A stretch of 64,000 bases of DNA from Ruminococcus sp. (GCA_017460665.1 JAFUAO010000010.1:124001-188000); one strand, 5' to 3'; numbered from the stretch's first letter, positions 45,449 through 53,867 are shown. The notes: a model not told the origin generated them from the sequence alone. Translations and numbers: made by a program.

Positions 45449-47193
45449 TGTTCCGCACACTAAAAAAGTTCTTTGACTTTTGCGCCGAAAAGGAGAGAAA
45501 GCAGTTCTATCTCTCGATATTTCTCGGAGTTTTCAATGCGCTCTTCATCGCCATGAGGATCCCGGCGGTCTATGTGGTGATCAAGGCTCTGCTGGAGGGC
45601 GGACTGTCCAAAAAGACTGCCTATACTGCCGCAGGGATCATTGCGGCTTCGATCGTTTTGCAGACCGCCGTTTCCATGAAGACCACCATGCTCCAGACCA
45701 GAGGCGGCTACAATACGGCCTCCTTCAAGCGCATGGAGATCGCCGAGCACCTGCGCTATGTCCCCATGGGGTATTTCAACAGCGAGGGCCTTGGCAAGGT
45801 AACTTCTATCGCCACGAACACCATGGAGAACCTCTCCGGCATCGCCACAAGATGTGTCATGGTAGTGACCAAGGGGATCATAACTACCCTTGTGATCATC
45901 GCTTCAATGTTCGTTTTCAATTGGAAGATCGCTCTCGTGGCCCTTGGGACCATGATCGTTTACCTGATCGGTACTGAGCTCATGATCCGTGCAGAGAGAT
46001 CGGACTCTGACGGTGCAACAAAGGCTCAGGACAAGATGGTGGCAAGGATCCTGGAATATGTCCGTGGTATCGCTGAGATCAGGAACTTCGACCTCTTCGG
46101 CAGGAGCATAACTGACGTTGATCCGGCGATCGACGATTTTACAGACTACAGCACCCACCTGGAGACCACCTACGAGATCGCAATGTTCCTTCTGAGCACC
46201 CTCAACAAGCTGTCCGGCGTAGTGATGATGCTGATGAGCATAGCCTTCTATCTGAACGGCTCCATGAGCCTTGTTTATGCGGTAACGATGATCATCTGCT
46301 CCTTTATGATCTTTGAGTCTCTGGATCAGGTGGGAGCGTTCAACGGGCTGACCCGAACGATCGAAAACTGCGTGGATAAGGCAAACGATGCACTCTCCTC
46401 CCCCACTATGGATATCGACGGAAAGGAGATCTCGCCGGAGAGCATGACGCTGACAGTGAGAGATGTGGACTTCTCCTATGATACCAAGAAGATCATCGAC
46501 GGTGTCTCCTTTGAGATCCCCGAGCGCACGACTGCCGCATTCGTCGGGCCCTCCGGCGGCGGAAAGACCACGATCACTCAGCTCCTGGCTCGGTTCTGGG
46601 ACGTTGACAAGGGCCAGATCCTGCTGGGCGGAAAGGACATCCGTGAATACAGCTATGACAGCCTCATGAAGAACTTCGCATTCGTCTTCCAGAACGTTTA
46701 TCTGTTCAGCGATACGGTGGAGAACAATATCCGCTTCGGAAGGCCGGAGGCAAGCCGTGAGGAAGTGATCGAGGCTGCAAAGGCGGCCTGCTGTCACGAT
46801 ATGATCATGGCGCTCCCCGACGGCTACGACACAGTGATCGGCGAGGGCGGAGCAAGTCTGTCCGGAGGTGAACGCCAGCGTGTCTCCATTGCAAGAGCTA
46901 TCATGAAGAACGCACCGATCATAATACTGGACGAGGCTACTGCCAACGTTGACCCGGAGAACGAGGAGCTGCTGATGAAGGCCGTAGATTCGCTGACCAA
47001 GGAAAGAACAGTGATCATGATCGCCCACCGGCTGAAGACCGTTGAGAACGCCGACCAGATCTTCGTGATCGACCGTGGAAGGATCGCTCAGCACGGCAGA
47101 CATGAGGAGCTGATGAAGGAGAAAGGCATCTACAAGCGTTACATCAGTGAGAGAAAGGAGGCCGCCGGCTGGAAGCTGGGAAGCCGCAGCTAA
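45448..47193 (+). CDS. ABC exporter, fused membrane and ATPase domains (pair B, second subunit)
   Basis: A 581-residue half-transporter with ATPase motifs GPSGGGKTT, LSGGERQRVSIARAI and IIILDEAT, D-loop NVD. Pairs with the preceding protein. The two ABC pairs of the window share order and asymmetry, suggesting an ancient duplication of the whole TetR-ABC-ABC unit. Substrate unknown; siderophore/peptide/drug export are all possible for this class. Confidence 0.9.
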   Translation: MFRTLKKFFDFCAEKERKQFYLSIFLGVFNALFIAMRIPAVYVVIKALLEGGLSKKTAYTAAGIIAASIVLQTAVSMKTTMLQTRGGYNTASFKRMEIAEHLRYVPMGYFNSEGLGKVTSIATNTMENLSGIATRCVMVVTKGIITTLVIIASMFVFNWKIALVALGTMIVYLIGTELMIRAERSDSDGATKAQDKMVARILEYVRGIAEIRNFDLFGRSITDVDPAIDDFTDYSTHLETTYEIAMFLLSTLNKLSGVVMMLMSIAFYLNGSMSLVYAVTMIICSFMIFESLDQVGAFNGLTRTIENCVDKANDALSSPTMDIDGKEISPESMTLTVRDVDFSYDTKKIIDGVSFEIPERTTAAFVGPSGGGKTTITQLLARFWDVDKGQILLGGKDIREYSYDSLMKNFAFVFQNVYLFSDTVENNIRFGRPEASREEVIEAAKAACCHDMIMALPDGYDTVIGEGGASLSGGERQRVSIARAIMKNAPIIILDEATANVDPENEELLMKAVDSLTKERTVIMIAHRLKTVENADQIFVIDRGRIAQHGRHEELMKEKGIYKRYISERKEAAGWKLGSRS

Positions 47194-47200
47194 AATAAAT

Positions 47201-47246
47201 ACCGCCTGTCCTACAGAAGCTCATGGCTTTGCAGGGCAGGCGGTTT
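47201..47246 (+). terminator. Rho-independent terminator
   Basis: ACCGCCTG (47201-47208) pairs with CAGGCGGT (47237-47244), then TTTT. Closes ABC pair B. Confidence 0.8.
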
Positions 47247-47255
47247 TTGCGTTCC

Positions 47256-47954
47256 TTATAGCTCTCCCTTCATCAGGCACAGGTCGAAAACGCTCCACAC
47301 GCCGTCATTGTCAAGATCGTAGGGCCTTCCGGTCAGATCCTCCTCTGTCGGCCTCGCAAGGAGGAAATCGCAGAGAGCTCCTGCATCTTGGGCAGTGTAT
47401 CCGGTATCGGAGCTGCCGGGCGCTCCAAATGTAACGGTAACACCGCCTTTTCCGAGAGCCTCAGCAAGGCCGGACGTGTCATCGATGTGCCCGATCCTAG
47501 TATAGCTGTATGGAGTATCGAAGCTCTCATAGAACACCACAAGGCAGCTATCGCCGTAGAGCATTATATCGCCCTCGCTGATATGTCCCACCTTCTCAGG
47601 GGCAGAGGGCAGAGCTGTATCAAGGTAGTGATACTTCTCGTTGCCGTTCAGCTCAGCCATATCCAGCGTTAAGGGCAGCATTTCTGTCAGAGCTGCGGCA
47701 GTGTCATTGCTTTCCAGTGCAGCCGTGAACTGCTTTTCGCCTGCAATGATCTGCATAACGTCAGACCGGCTCTGTTGGGCAGCCGGCACCTCCGGCTCAG
47801 ACCCCGGGAGGCCTGATCCCACAAGACTGCTCTCTGTCTCTTGGGAGGATCCTTCGCTCTGGACCGTCACTACGGAGCTGTCCTCGTTAAGGCTCCCACA
47901 GGCGGTGAGCAGAAGGAAAGAAGAGATCAGCGCCATTGATCTAAGCTTCATCAT
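47256..47954 (-). CDS. Cyclophilin-like lipoprotein with a half-dockerin tail
   Basis: A 232-residue lipoprotein with lipobox LTAC (Cys 19), a Ser/Glu-rich linker, a cyclophilin-like beta-barrel domain at about 80-195 (LPLTLDMAELNGNEKYHYLD, GDIMLYGDSCLVVFYESF), and a final single dockerin loop (YDLDNDGVWSVFDLCLMK). A full dockerin has two such loops, so docking ability is doubtful. Last gene of the LysR-divergent operon; overlaps the acetyltransferase gene by 14 bases. Confidence 0.75.
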   Translation of the reverse strand: MMKLRSMALISSFLLLTACGSLNEDSSVVTVQSEGSSQETESSLVGSGLPGSEPEVPAAQQSRSDVMQIIAGEKQFTAALESNDTAAALTEMLPLTLDMAELNGNEKYHYLDTALPSAPEKVGHISEGDIMLYGDSCLVVFYESFDTPYSYTRIGHIDDTSGLAEALGKGGVTVTFGAPGSSDTGYTAQDAGALCDFLLARPTEEDLTGRPYDLDNDGVWSVFDLCLMKGEL

Positions 47955-48513
47955 AAATGCTCCTTATCACCCTTGCCGGGCTGCCGACGGCGATCATGTT
48001 TTCGGGAATATCCTTCGTCACCACCGAACCTGCACCGATCACCGCATTATCGCCGATCGTCACTCCAGAAAGGATAGTCGAGTTCGACCCTATCCAGACA
48101 TTTTTGCCGATGTGGATCGGCTTTGGGATCAGGTCGTGGCGCTGCTCCGGGAGAAGTCCGTGGTCAAGCGTTGCAAGCACAGTGTTATGCCCGATCAGCG
48201 CACCGTCACCGATCCAGATACCGCCCTGGTCCTGGAACTTACAGCCGGCATTTATGAACACGCCCTTGCCGAGATGAATGTTCTTGCCGCAGTCCGTGAA
48301 AAAGGGCGGGAACAGCCCTACCTCAACAGGCTCGCCGATAAGCTCGGACATGAGAGCATTGATCTCATCGGGGGTATGATAGCGGCTGTTGATCTCCATT
48401 GTGATACGGATCGCATCTTGACTAAGCTGGTGCATGGTCTGATGAACACCGCACTCTGCCGTGACTTGTTTTCCGCTGTTCATATATGCAATAAATTCCT
48501 CTGTTGTCATCAC
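47941..48513 (-). CDS. Maltose/galactoside O-acetyltransferase (LacA/Maa type)
   Basis: A 190-residue hexapeptide-repeat acetyltransferase: N-terminal helical cap, then left-handed beta-helix with NTVLATLDHG, WIGSNSTILSGVTIGDNAVI and GAGSVVTKDIPEN. The catalytic His is expected in LDHG. It is an intact relative of the broken gene at 5807-6391. GGAGG precedes the ATG at 48513. Confidence 0.88.
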   Translation of the reverse strand: MMTTEEFIAYMNSGKQVTAECGVHQTMHQLSQDAIRITMEINSRYHTPDEINALMSELIGEPVEVGLFPPFFTDCGKNIHLGKGVFINAGCKFQDQGGIWIGDGALIGHNTVLATLDHGLLPEQRHDLIPKPIHIGKNVWIGSNSTILSGVTIGDNAVIGAGSVVTKDIPENMIAVGSPARVIRSIYDEA

Positions 48514-48530
48514 TGTTTCCTCCGTTATGT

Positions 48531-49529
48531 CTATTTCAGATACTCATTATAAAACGCTTCGAGCTTATCAAACGGGATAGCGTTATTCTCACCGCCGTCA
48601 TACAGATCGGTGTGAGAAGCACCTTCAATGACAAGAAGCTGCTTATTTTCCGCATAAGGGTTATCCTTGATCATGGCCTCATAAGCGTCCTTGCCGAAGT
48701 AGAAGGAGTGGGCCTTGTCGCCGTGAACGATCATAACAGCGGAGCGGATCTCATTGCTGTACTGCAAGATCGGCATATTGATGAAGGACAGGCTCGATGT
48801 GATGTTCCAGCCGCCGTTGGAGTTGAGAGAGCGAGGGTGATAACCTCTTTCGGTCTTGTAGTATGCGTGGTAGTCCTTCACGAAATAAGGTGCGTCCTCC
48901 GGCAGAGGATCGATAACACCGCCTCCAAGCTCATACTCACCGCTTACATAATCCTTGATACGTTGGGCATTGAGAGCCTGCTTCATCGCATAACGGGCGT
49001 CTGCATTGTCCTGCTCATCGAAATAGCCCTTTGCGTTGACTCTGGTCATATCGTACATGGTAGAAGCGACAGTTGCCTTGATACGGGTGTCCATAGCCGC
49101 AGCGTTTATCGCCATACCGCCCCAGCCGCAGATCCCCAGGATACCGATACGCTCCGGGTCAACGTTCTCCTGAACTGAGAGGAAGTCCACCGCAGCGGAG
49201 AAGTCCTCTGTGTTGATGTCAGGCGAAGCTACATAACGGGGAATACCGCCGCTTTCGCCCGTAAAGGACGGGTCGAATGCGATCGTCAGAAATCCACGCT
49301 CCGCAAGGGTCTGGGCATACAGACCGCTGCACTGTTCCTTGACTGCGCCGAACGGTCCGCACACAGTGATCGCCGGGAGCTTTCCGTCTGCATTCTTCGG
49401 AACATACATATCGGCGGCGAGAGTTATACCGTAGCGGTTGTGGAAGGTGATTTTTTTATGGTCGACCTTGTTGGACTTGGGAAAGGTCTTGTCCCATTCC
49501 TGTGTCAAAGCAAGCATTTCGTCTTTCAT
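48531..49529 (-). CDS. Alpha/beta hydrolase (YcjY/dienelactone hydrolase type)
   Basis: A 332-residue alpha/beta hydrolase. Nucleophile elbow GICGWGG (about residue 150-156) has Cys in place of the usual Ser (G-x-S-x-G), the oxyanion region is VCGPFGAVKEQ, and a C-terminal GASHTD supplies the His. Cys nucleophiles occur in dienelactone hydrolases. Starts at 49529, 2 bases after the small upstream gene's stop region; same operon. Confidence 0.82.
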   Translation of the reverse strand: MKDEMLALTQEWDKTFPKSNKVDHKKITFHNRYGITLAADMYVPKNADGKLPAITVCGPFGAVKEQCSGLYAQTLAERGFLTIAFDPSFTGESGGIPRYVASPDINTEDFSAAVDFLSVQENVDPERIGILGICGWGGMAINAAAMDTRIKATVASTMYDMTRVNAKGYFDEQDNADARYAMKQALNAQRIKDYVSGEYELGGGVIDPLPEDAPYFVKDYHAYYKTERGYHPRSLNSNGGWNITSSLSFINMPILQYSNEIRSAVMIVHGDKAHSFYFGKDAYEAMIKDNPYAENKQLLVIEGASHTDLYDGGENNAIPFDKLEAFYNEYLK

Positions 49530-49530
49530 T

Positions 49531-49767
49531 TCAGATACCTCCGTTTTTTCTCAGTGTGTAGGTGAAGTAGTCAAGGCAGTCGATACGGTCATTATACTTG
49601 TGAACGCTGTCAAGCAGCGTTTGACGATAGACTTTCAGGAGCTTTTCAAGCTCTGTATACCGCTTTTCCTCGATCAAAGTCAAGCACTTAGCTGTTGTCT
49701 CATCGTCCAAGCCCATATCACGCAGATTTTCTGTCATGACAGCTTTTTTATCTGCTGCGTTTGGCAT
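49531..49767 (-). CDS. Small helical protein of the LysR-divergent operon
   Basis: A 78-residue all-helical protein (LIEEKRYTELEKLLKVYRQTLLDSVHKYNDRIDCLDYF). First gene of the operon 49767-47256, GGAGG 7 bases ahead. Similar short proteins accompany LysR-controlled hydrolase genes in related bacteria; no function known to me. Confidence 0.7.
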   Translation of the reverse strand: MPNAADKKAVMTENLRDMGLDDETTAKCLTLIEEKRYTELEKLLKVYRQTLLDSVHKYNDRIDCLDYFTYTLRKNGGI

Positions 49768-49797
49768 ATTTTCACCTCCGTGTTCTTTGGTATCTTT

Positions 49798-49882
49798 AGT
49801 ATAACACAGATCTCGTGATATGTAAAATACTTATTTTGAATTGCTTGTCATTCTTGACAGGAATATCAAAATCGGTTATAAT
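49798..49882. promoter_or_regulatory. Divergent promoters with LysR-type operator
   Basis: Plus strand: TTGACA 49854-49859, 17-base spacer, TATAAT 49877-49882 for the LysR gene. Minus strand: TTTACA 49826-49821, 17-base spacer, TATACT 49803-49798 for the operon. TGTCA-TTCT-TGACA (49846-49859) overlaps the plus -35 box and is a likely LysR site. The regulator itself is now truncated. Confidence 0.75.
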
Positions 49883-49909
49883 TAAGATACCAACTATCGG
49901 AGGTGTACT

Positions 49910-50152
49910 ATGGAAATACGGGTATTACGCTATTTTCTTGCCATTGCAAGAGAGGAAAATATGACAAGGGCTGCCGAGCGCCTGCACATCTCTCAGCCCT
50001 CGCTCTCTAAGGAGATCAAGAAGCTGGAGGAAGAGCTGGACCATGAGCTGTTTATCCGCACCAATAAGAATATGCTCTTGAATGACGAGGGTAAGATAGA
50101 GGTCACATTCTGCAGAAAGCGAAGCGTGGCTCGCAATGTTATACAGCAGTAA
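49910..50152 (+). pseudogene. LysR-family regulator, truncated after the HTH
   Basis: Only the DNA-binding N-terminus remains (YFLAIAREENMTRAAERLHI, then LFIRTNKNMLLNDEG). Native sequence ends at about 50092-50095 and unrelated codons follow to a stop at 50152. The effector domain is absent from the window. The break coincides with the left edge of the element that extends to tRNA-Trp. The short product might still bind DNA. Confidence 0.8.
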
Positions 50153-50364
50153 ACCCCTGTCTGTATGAGAACATTATATCATACTCCGAAGAGTAATGAA
50201 CAAAAATATCATGCGGCAATATCAGGATCCCACTCTGCAGGGAGCGAATCAAATCACAAGGTTAAAGAAGGGAATCCTGATACGCCTTTATATCAGATTT
50301 ACTGATATGCAAATTTGAAGAAAAGAGGTGATTTTTGCCACTGAGAATAGTATAGCAGGATAAA

Positions 50365-50389
50365 GTTTCGGGGTCGCAGCCCCCGAAAC
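50365..50389 (+). repeat. Perfect hairpin in the element's left end
   Basis: GTTTCGGGG (50365-50373) pairs with CCCCGAAAC (50381-50389), loop TCGCAGC. No gene lies in 50153-50551; this hairpin and the leader at 50467-50523 are its only clear structures. Confidence 0.6.
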
Positions 50390-50466
50390 GGTCACAGCGG
50401 ACCGGCGAAGCCGACCGCAATTCGCCAAAAAACAAAAACAAGCAAAAGGAGTCGTAAATTCTTCGT

Positions 50467-50523
50467 GTGTTACCCACAGGGAGTCGGTATCGGGATAGAT
50501 ACCGATTTTCAGGCGGATAACAC
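50467..50523 (+). promoter_or_regulatory. Structured leader before the first RHH-like gene
   Basis: Outer stem GTGTTA (50467-50472) with TAACAC (50518-50523) encloses an 8-bp hairpin TCGGTATC/GATACCGA (50484-50491 with 50498-50505). The AGGAGG site of the following gene starts 18 bases later. Function unknown; possibly autoregulatory or part of the same RNA system as 51402-51922. Confidence 0.5.
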
Positions 50524-50551
50524 GGGTCGGAGAGTAATAAAGGAGGATAAT

Positions 50552-50971
50552 ATGGAGAAAAAGGAAAAACAGGCGGTGTGGCTCTACCCAAAGACAAAAG
50601 AGCTGATGGTTGATCACCTGAAGGAAGCAAACGCCACATCTCAGAGTGACTTCATTGAGAAAGCAATCAGGTTTTATTCGGGCTATCTCGACAGCACATC
50701 GAGTACCGCAACGGAATATCTCGGGCACGTACTGACGTCGATCATCGACGGGATCGTAAAAGGTTCAGAGTACAGGATCAACCGTGGACTCTTCAAGCTG
50801 GCGGTGGAGTCGGCAATGCAGTCCCACATCATCGCGGCAGTTAATGATATTGATGACGAGACTATCGATGACCTCAGAGGTATGTGTGTAGACGAAGTAC
50901 GTCGCATAAACGGCGTGATAAACTTCGAGCGAGCCTACGATTACCAGAAAGGGAGTGATGACGATGAGTGA
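50552..50971 (+). CDS. Ribbon-helix-helix-like element protein 1
   Basis: A 139-residue protein. The N-terminus KQAVWLYPKTKELMVDHLKE, then SQSDFIEKAIRFYSGYL, has the strand-helix-helix pattern of Arc/CopG DNA-binding proteins. The C-terminal part (LFKLAVESAMQSHIIAAV, DEVRRINGVINFE) is a conserved helical domain also seen in the remnant at 3826-4030. AGGAGG precedes the ATG. Probably an element regulator or partition-like protein; it overlaps the next gene by 8 bases. Confidence 0.75.
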   Translation: MEKKEKQAVWLYPKTKELMVDHLKEANATSQSDFIEKAIRFYSGYLDSTSSTATEYLGHVLTSIIDGIVKGSEYRINRGLFKLAVESAMQSHIIAAVNDIDDETIDDLRGMCVDEVRRINGVINFERAYDYQKGSDDDE

Positions 50972-51404
50972 AAAAGTGAGGACGGGCATTTATATTTCCA
51001 AGGACTTGCTCCGCGAGTGCGACGAATATCTTTCAAAGAACAGTGGCAGCCGTTCGGAGCTTATTGAATCAGCACTGAGATTATACTTGGCGACGCGGAC
51101 AATAAAAACGAAGTCGGAAGTGCTCGTGCCTGAACTCGCGGAGTGCATCTCCGCAGCCAGTGACGAGGGGATAATAAAAATATCAAAAGGACTTTTCAGA
51201 TACGCAGTCGAGGTGGAAATGCTCATTGTGCTGCTGTCGGAGACCTTTGGTGTCAGCAAAAATCATCTCAAGGACGTCCGCCGCGAAGCAGTCAACAACG
51301 TCCGCAGAACGAGGGGAAAGATAAATCTTGATGACCTTATTATGCGTAATGAGCGTGAGGGTATCATTGATAATGATGACTCCTCGATACAGAGACTCGA
51401 CTAA
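50964..51404 (+). CDS. Ribbon-helix-helix-like element protein 2
   Basis: A 146-residue paralog of the preceding protein: VRTGIYISKDLLRECDEYL, then SRSELIESALRLYLAT (RHH core), and LFRYAVEVEML with DVRREAVNNVRRTRG. Start at 50964 overlaps the previous stop, so both are translated together and could form a heterodimer. The stop codon lies inside the first hairpin of the array that follows. Confidence 0.78.
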   Translation: MSEKVRTGIYISKDLLRECDEYLSKNSGSRSELIESALRLYLATRTIKTKSEVLVPELAECISAASDEGIIKISKGLFRYAVEVEMLIVLLSETFGVSKNHLKDVRREAVNNVRRTRGKINLDDLIMRNEREGIIDNDDSSIQRLD

Positions 51405-51922
51405 CTCAGGGGCAAAATACCCGTGAGTTATATCCATAGCTCGACTACCGTTATGATAATTGAAGTCCCGAAACAGGACTGCACTCAGTCCCAGCTCAGG
51501 AGCGTGTTCCCGAAATGGAAATTCGGTATGGCGGGATGAAATATCCCGTCACGACTATGAGGTGGTGTAACGCCACCTCATCATATACCTGAGTCGGCGA
51601 AACACAGGCTCAGCAAAGGGAGTGTACAAAACAGACAGCCCTGATGTAAGAAAACACGACATCAGCTTACGGTGAACGAAACGTTCACCGTCTATGTACC
51701 TGCATTGAATCAGGGCGGGGGGTGGACAATTCGTTCAGCACCGACAGGCGTTGCCAAAACGGCAGCACCTTAAATCATCCGTATCGGAAGGTATGAGCTG
51801 ACAGAACGATTTGTTCGGTCAGGAGATAGAGTAACGAAACGCGACTCCAGCTCATTACTCCAAAGGGTGTCATGAAACGTGACAGCCTTTGCAATAAGGG
51901 TATCGTTAAAGCCGATACCCTT
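51402..51922 (+). ncRNA. Hairpin-array RNA candidate (about 12 hairpins, 520 nt)
   Basis: No open frame of 60 codons exists on either strand from about 51440 to 51995, yet hairpins follow almost without gaps (coordinates +51000): 402-412/420-430; 464-468/476-480; 510-514/522-526; 530-537/543-550; 557-565/573-581; 589-595/607-613; 669-677/683-691; 747-755/761-769; 798-807/813-822; 829-832/844-847; 861-873/879-891; 896-905/913-922. An outer pairing 638-645/709-716 competes with 641-647/659-665. Loops repeatedly contain GAAAC (exact in two) or close variants. It lies between co-directional element genes. It may be a large ornate RNA of the ROOL/GOLLD kind or something new; I could not match it to a class by eye. 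Confidence 0.6.
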
Positions 51923-52026
51923 GTGGTGTTTCTGCTCTGTTTCAACTGGCAGTTTTCATCAGGTTTGATGAATGGATTTCGTCCGAGTGCTGTGGTATGA
52001 TTGTTGGTCAGGAGGTGACCGCGGCA

Positions 52027-52305
52027 ATGAAGTTACAGGATCTATACTACGGAAATATTACGCCATGCGAGCACAGCGTTAAGAGCGAGTCCGACTATGC
52101 AAAGCGAAGTCTGGAGCTCCTCGAGATGTGCGACTCATTGAAGGAAAGGCTGTCGGCTGACGATAAGAAGCTGCTCAACGAGATAACGGATACGCACGAA
52201 AAGTTGTCCGAGACAATGGTGGCAGAGAGCTATGCACAGGGCTTTCGTGACTGCGCTGAGCTTATCATAGACGTTATGTTCGGCAAGAGCGAGAACCTGA
52301 AATAA
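52027..52305 (+). CDS. Small conserved element protein (DUF6809-like)
   Basis: A 92-residue helical protein (MKLQDLYYGNITPCE, then two long helices and YAQGFRDCAELIIDVM). It resembles the DUF6809 proteins found in mobile elements of gut Firmicutes. AGGAGGTGA lies 9 bases before the ATG at 52027. It directly follows the hairpin array and ends at a strong terminator. Confidence 0.7.
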   Translation: MKLQDLYYGNITPCEHSVKSESDYAKRSLELLEMCDSLKERLSADDKKLLNEITDTHEKLSETMVAESYAQGFRDCAELIIDVMFGKSENLK

Positions 52306-52325
52306 CAACACAAAAATTAAAATGG

Positions 52326-52355
52326 AAAGGGTACGGTAAAGCACCGTACCCTTTT
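52326..52355 (+). terminator. Rho-independent terminator
   Basis: An 11-bp stem (52326-52336 with 52344-52354), loop TAAAGCA, then T. Its GGGTAC stem and TAAAGC loop resemble the last hairpin of the array (51896-51922), suggesting that hairpin may also end transcripts. Confidence 0.8.
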
Positions 52356-52437
52356 ACGTTATCAAAAAGGAGAAATGTAAAATGAACAATTCAATAATCA
52401 TTATGGTGTTTAGAATTATAAAGAGAGGTGTTAGCTA

Positions 52438-52656
52438 TTGGCAGATATTGAAAAGATGTACGACAAGATGTTTACCGATTACCCCGACGTGGTGAGCGTT
52501 CCGCAGTTGATGAAAATGCTGTCGGTAGGTCGCCATGCAGCTTATGAATTAGTAAGCAGCGGCGAGATACAGAGCTTCAAGGTCGGTAAGAATATAAGGA
52601 TACCAAAGATAAAAGTTATTGAATATATACTCGGAACAAGGAGGTGCTGCCTATGA
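52438..52656 (+). CDS. Excisionase-family HTH protein
   Basis: A 72-residue Xis-like protein: VVSVPQLMKMLSVGRHAAYE, then IQSFKVGKNIRIPKIKVIEYI. Start read as TTG at 52438, 7 bases after GAGAGGT. It overlaps the integrase start by 4 bases, the normal xis-int arrangement. Confidence 0.82.
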   Translation: MADIEKMYDKMFTDYPDVVSVPQLMKMLSVGRHAAYELVSSGEIQSFKVGKNIRIPKIKVIEYILGTRRCCL

Positions 52657-53867
52657 AAAATGTGACAGGAAGTCTGCAAACCAAGCGCGGCAAGTACTAC
52701 GCCGTACTGAATTTATACGACCACACAGGCAAATGAAAACAGAAGTGGATATCCACAGGATACGAAGTCCGAGGGAATAAGAAAGCCGCGAAAGCTTTTC
52801 TTGATGAGCTGCTTGTCGCCTACAACAAGAAGCAGCAGGCAGCACTAAAGGTGATATCCAAGATGAAAGATCCCGAACATTTCATAAAGGAGCAGAGCCG
52901 CATAATGGCTCTGCCCCTCTTTTTATTTGTGGAAGAATGGATAGACCACGTATCAGTCAAGCTCCAGCCGACTACCATTGACGGCTACAAAAGCCTCTGC
53001 AACGGACGAATAAGAGAGTTCTTCGAGAGCAGAGGCACTACCGTTTATGATCTCACGGGCGAGGACCTGAACGAGTTCTACGCCTACCTTACAAGGCAGG
53101 GACTGAAAGGCGTTACTCAGCAGAAGTACCATGCGCTGATACATTCCGCATACAGCTTTCTCGTTAAGCACCAGTACATTGACAGCAATCCATGTGACTT
53201 CGCCGACCGTCCTAAGTCTGAGAAGTACCGTGGAGCCTACTATAACCAGTCAGAGCTGACGAAGCTGTTTCATGCGGTGAAAGAAAGTGAAATATACATT
53301 TCTGTGCTTCTTGCTGCCTATTATGGTCTTCGACGCAGCGAGGTCGTAGGTATCAAATGGAGCAACATCGACTTTGAGAACGGCACTATCCGTATCTCAC
53401 ACAAGGTCGTGGAGCAGTTGGTGGACGGCAAATATCAGGAGGTCGGACATGATAAAATGAAAACGGAGTCCAGCAACAGAATACTTCCGCTGATGAAGGA
53501 CGTGGCAATGGCTCTGCGGAGGCTGAAGCACCACCAGGACGAGCAGCGCCGTTTATGCGGAAACTCTTACGTTCACGAATACGATGACTACGTCTGCGTG
53601 AACGAAATAGGACAACTCCTCAGACCAAATTATATATCAGCAAAGTTCGGGGAGCTGCTGAAAGAAAACGGCTTGAAGCACATACGCTATCACGACCTCC
53701 GCCACAGTTGCGCGAGCCTGCTTCTCGCCAACGGAGTTCCCATGAAAGAGATACAGGAATGGCTGGGGCACTCGAACTACCGCACAACTGCCGACGTTTA
53801 TTCTCATCTTGATTTCAGCAGCAAGGAGCATTCGGCGGAGATAATTTCGCAGGTGTTGGCGGTATGA
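52653..53867 (+). pseudogene. Tyrosine integrase with in-frame TGA
   Basis: Full-length integrase frame from ATG 52653 (MKNVTGSLQTKRGKYYAVL) with a TGA at 52734-52736 (codon 28). The paralog at 54910 has Arg at that position, so CGA to TGA is the simple explanation. The remainder is intact: SAM-like core-binding domain and catalytic motifs YYGLRRSEVVGIKW, HDLRHSCASLLL and LGHSNYRTTADVYSHL. An internal start near 52851 would give a 338-residue protein lacking the arm-binding domain. Confidence 0.85.

Noticed and set aside
51402-51922. Repeated short palindromes read as a possible CRISPR array
   Set aside because: The hairpins differ in sequence and length and are not identical repeats separated by unique spacers of constant size; no cas gene is nearby. 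No CRISPR array was seen anywhere in the window.
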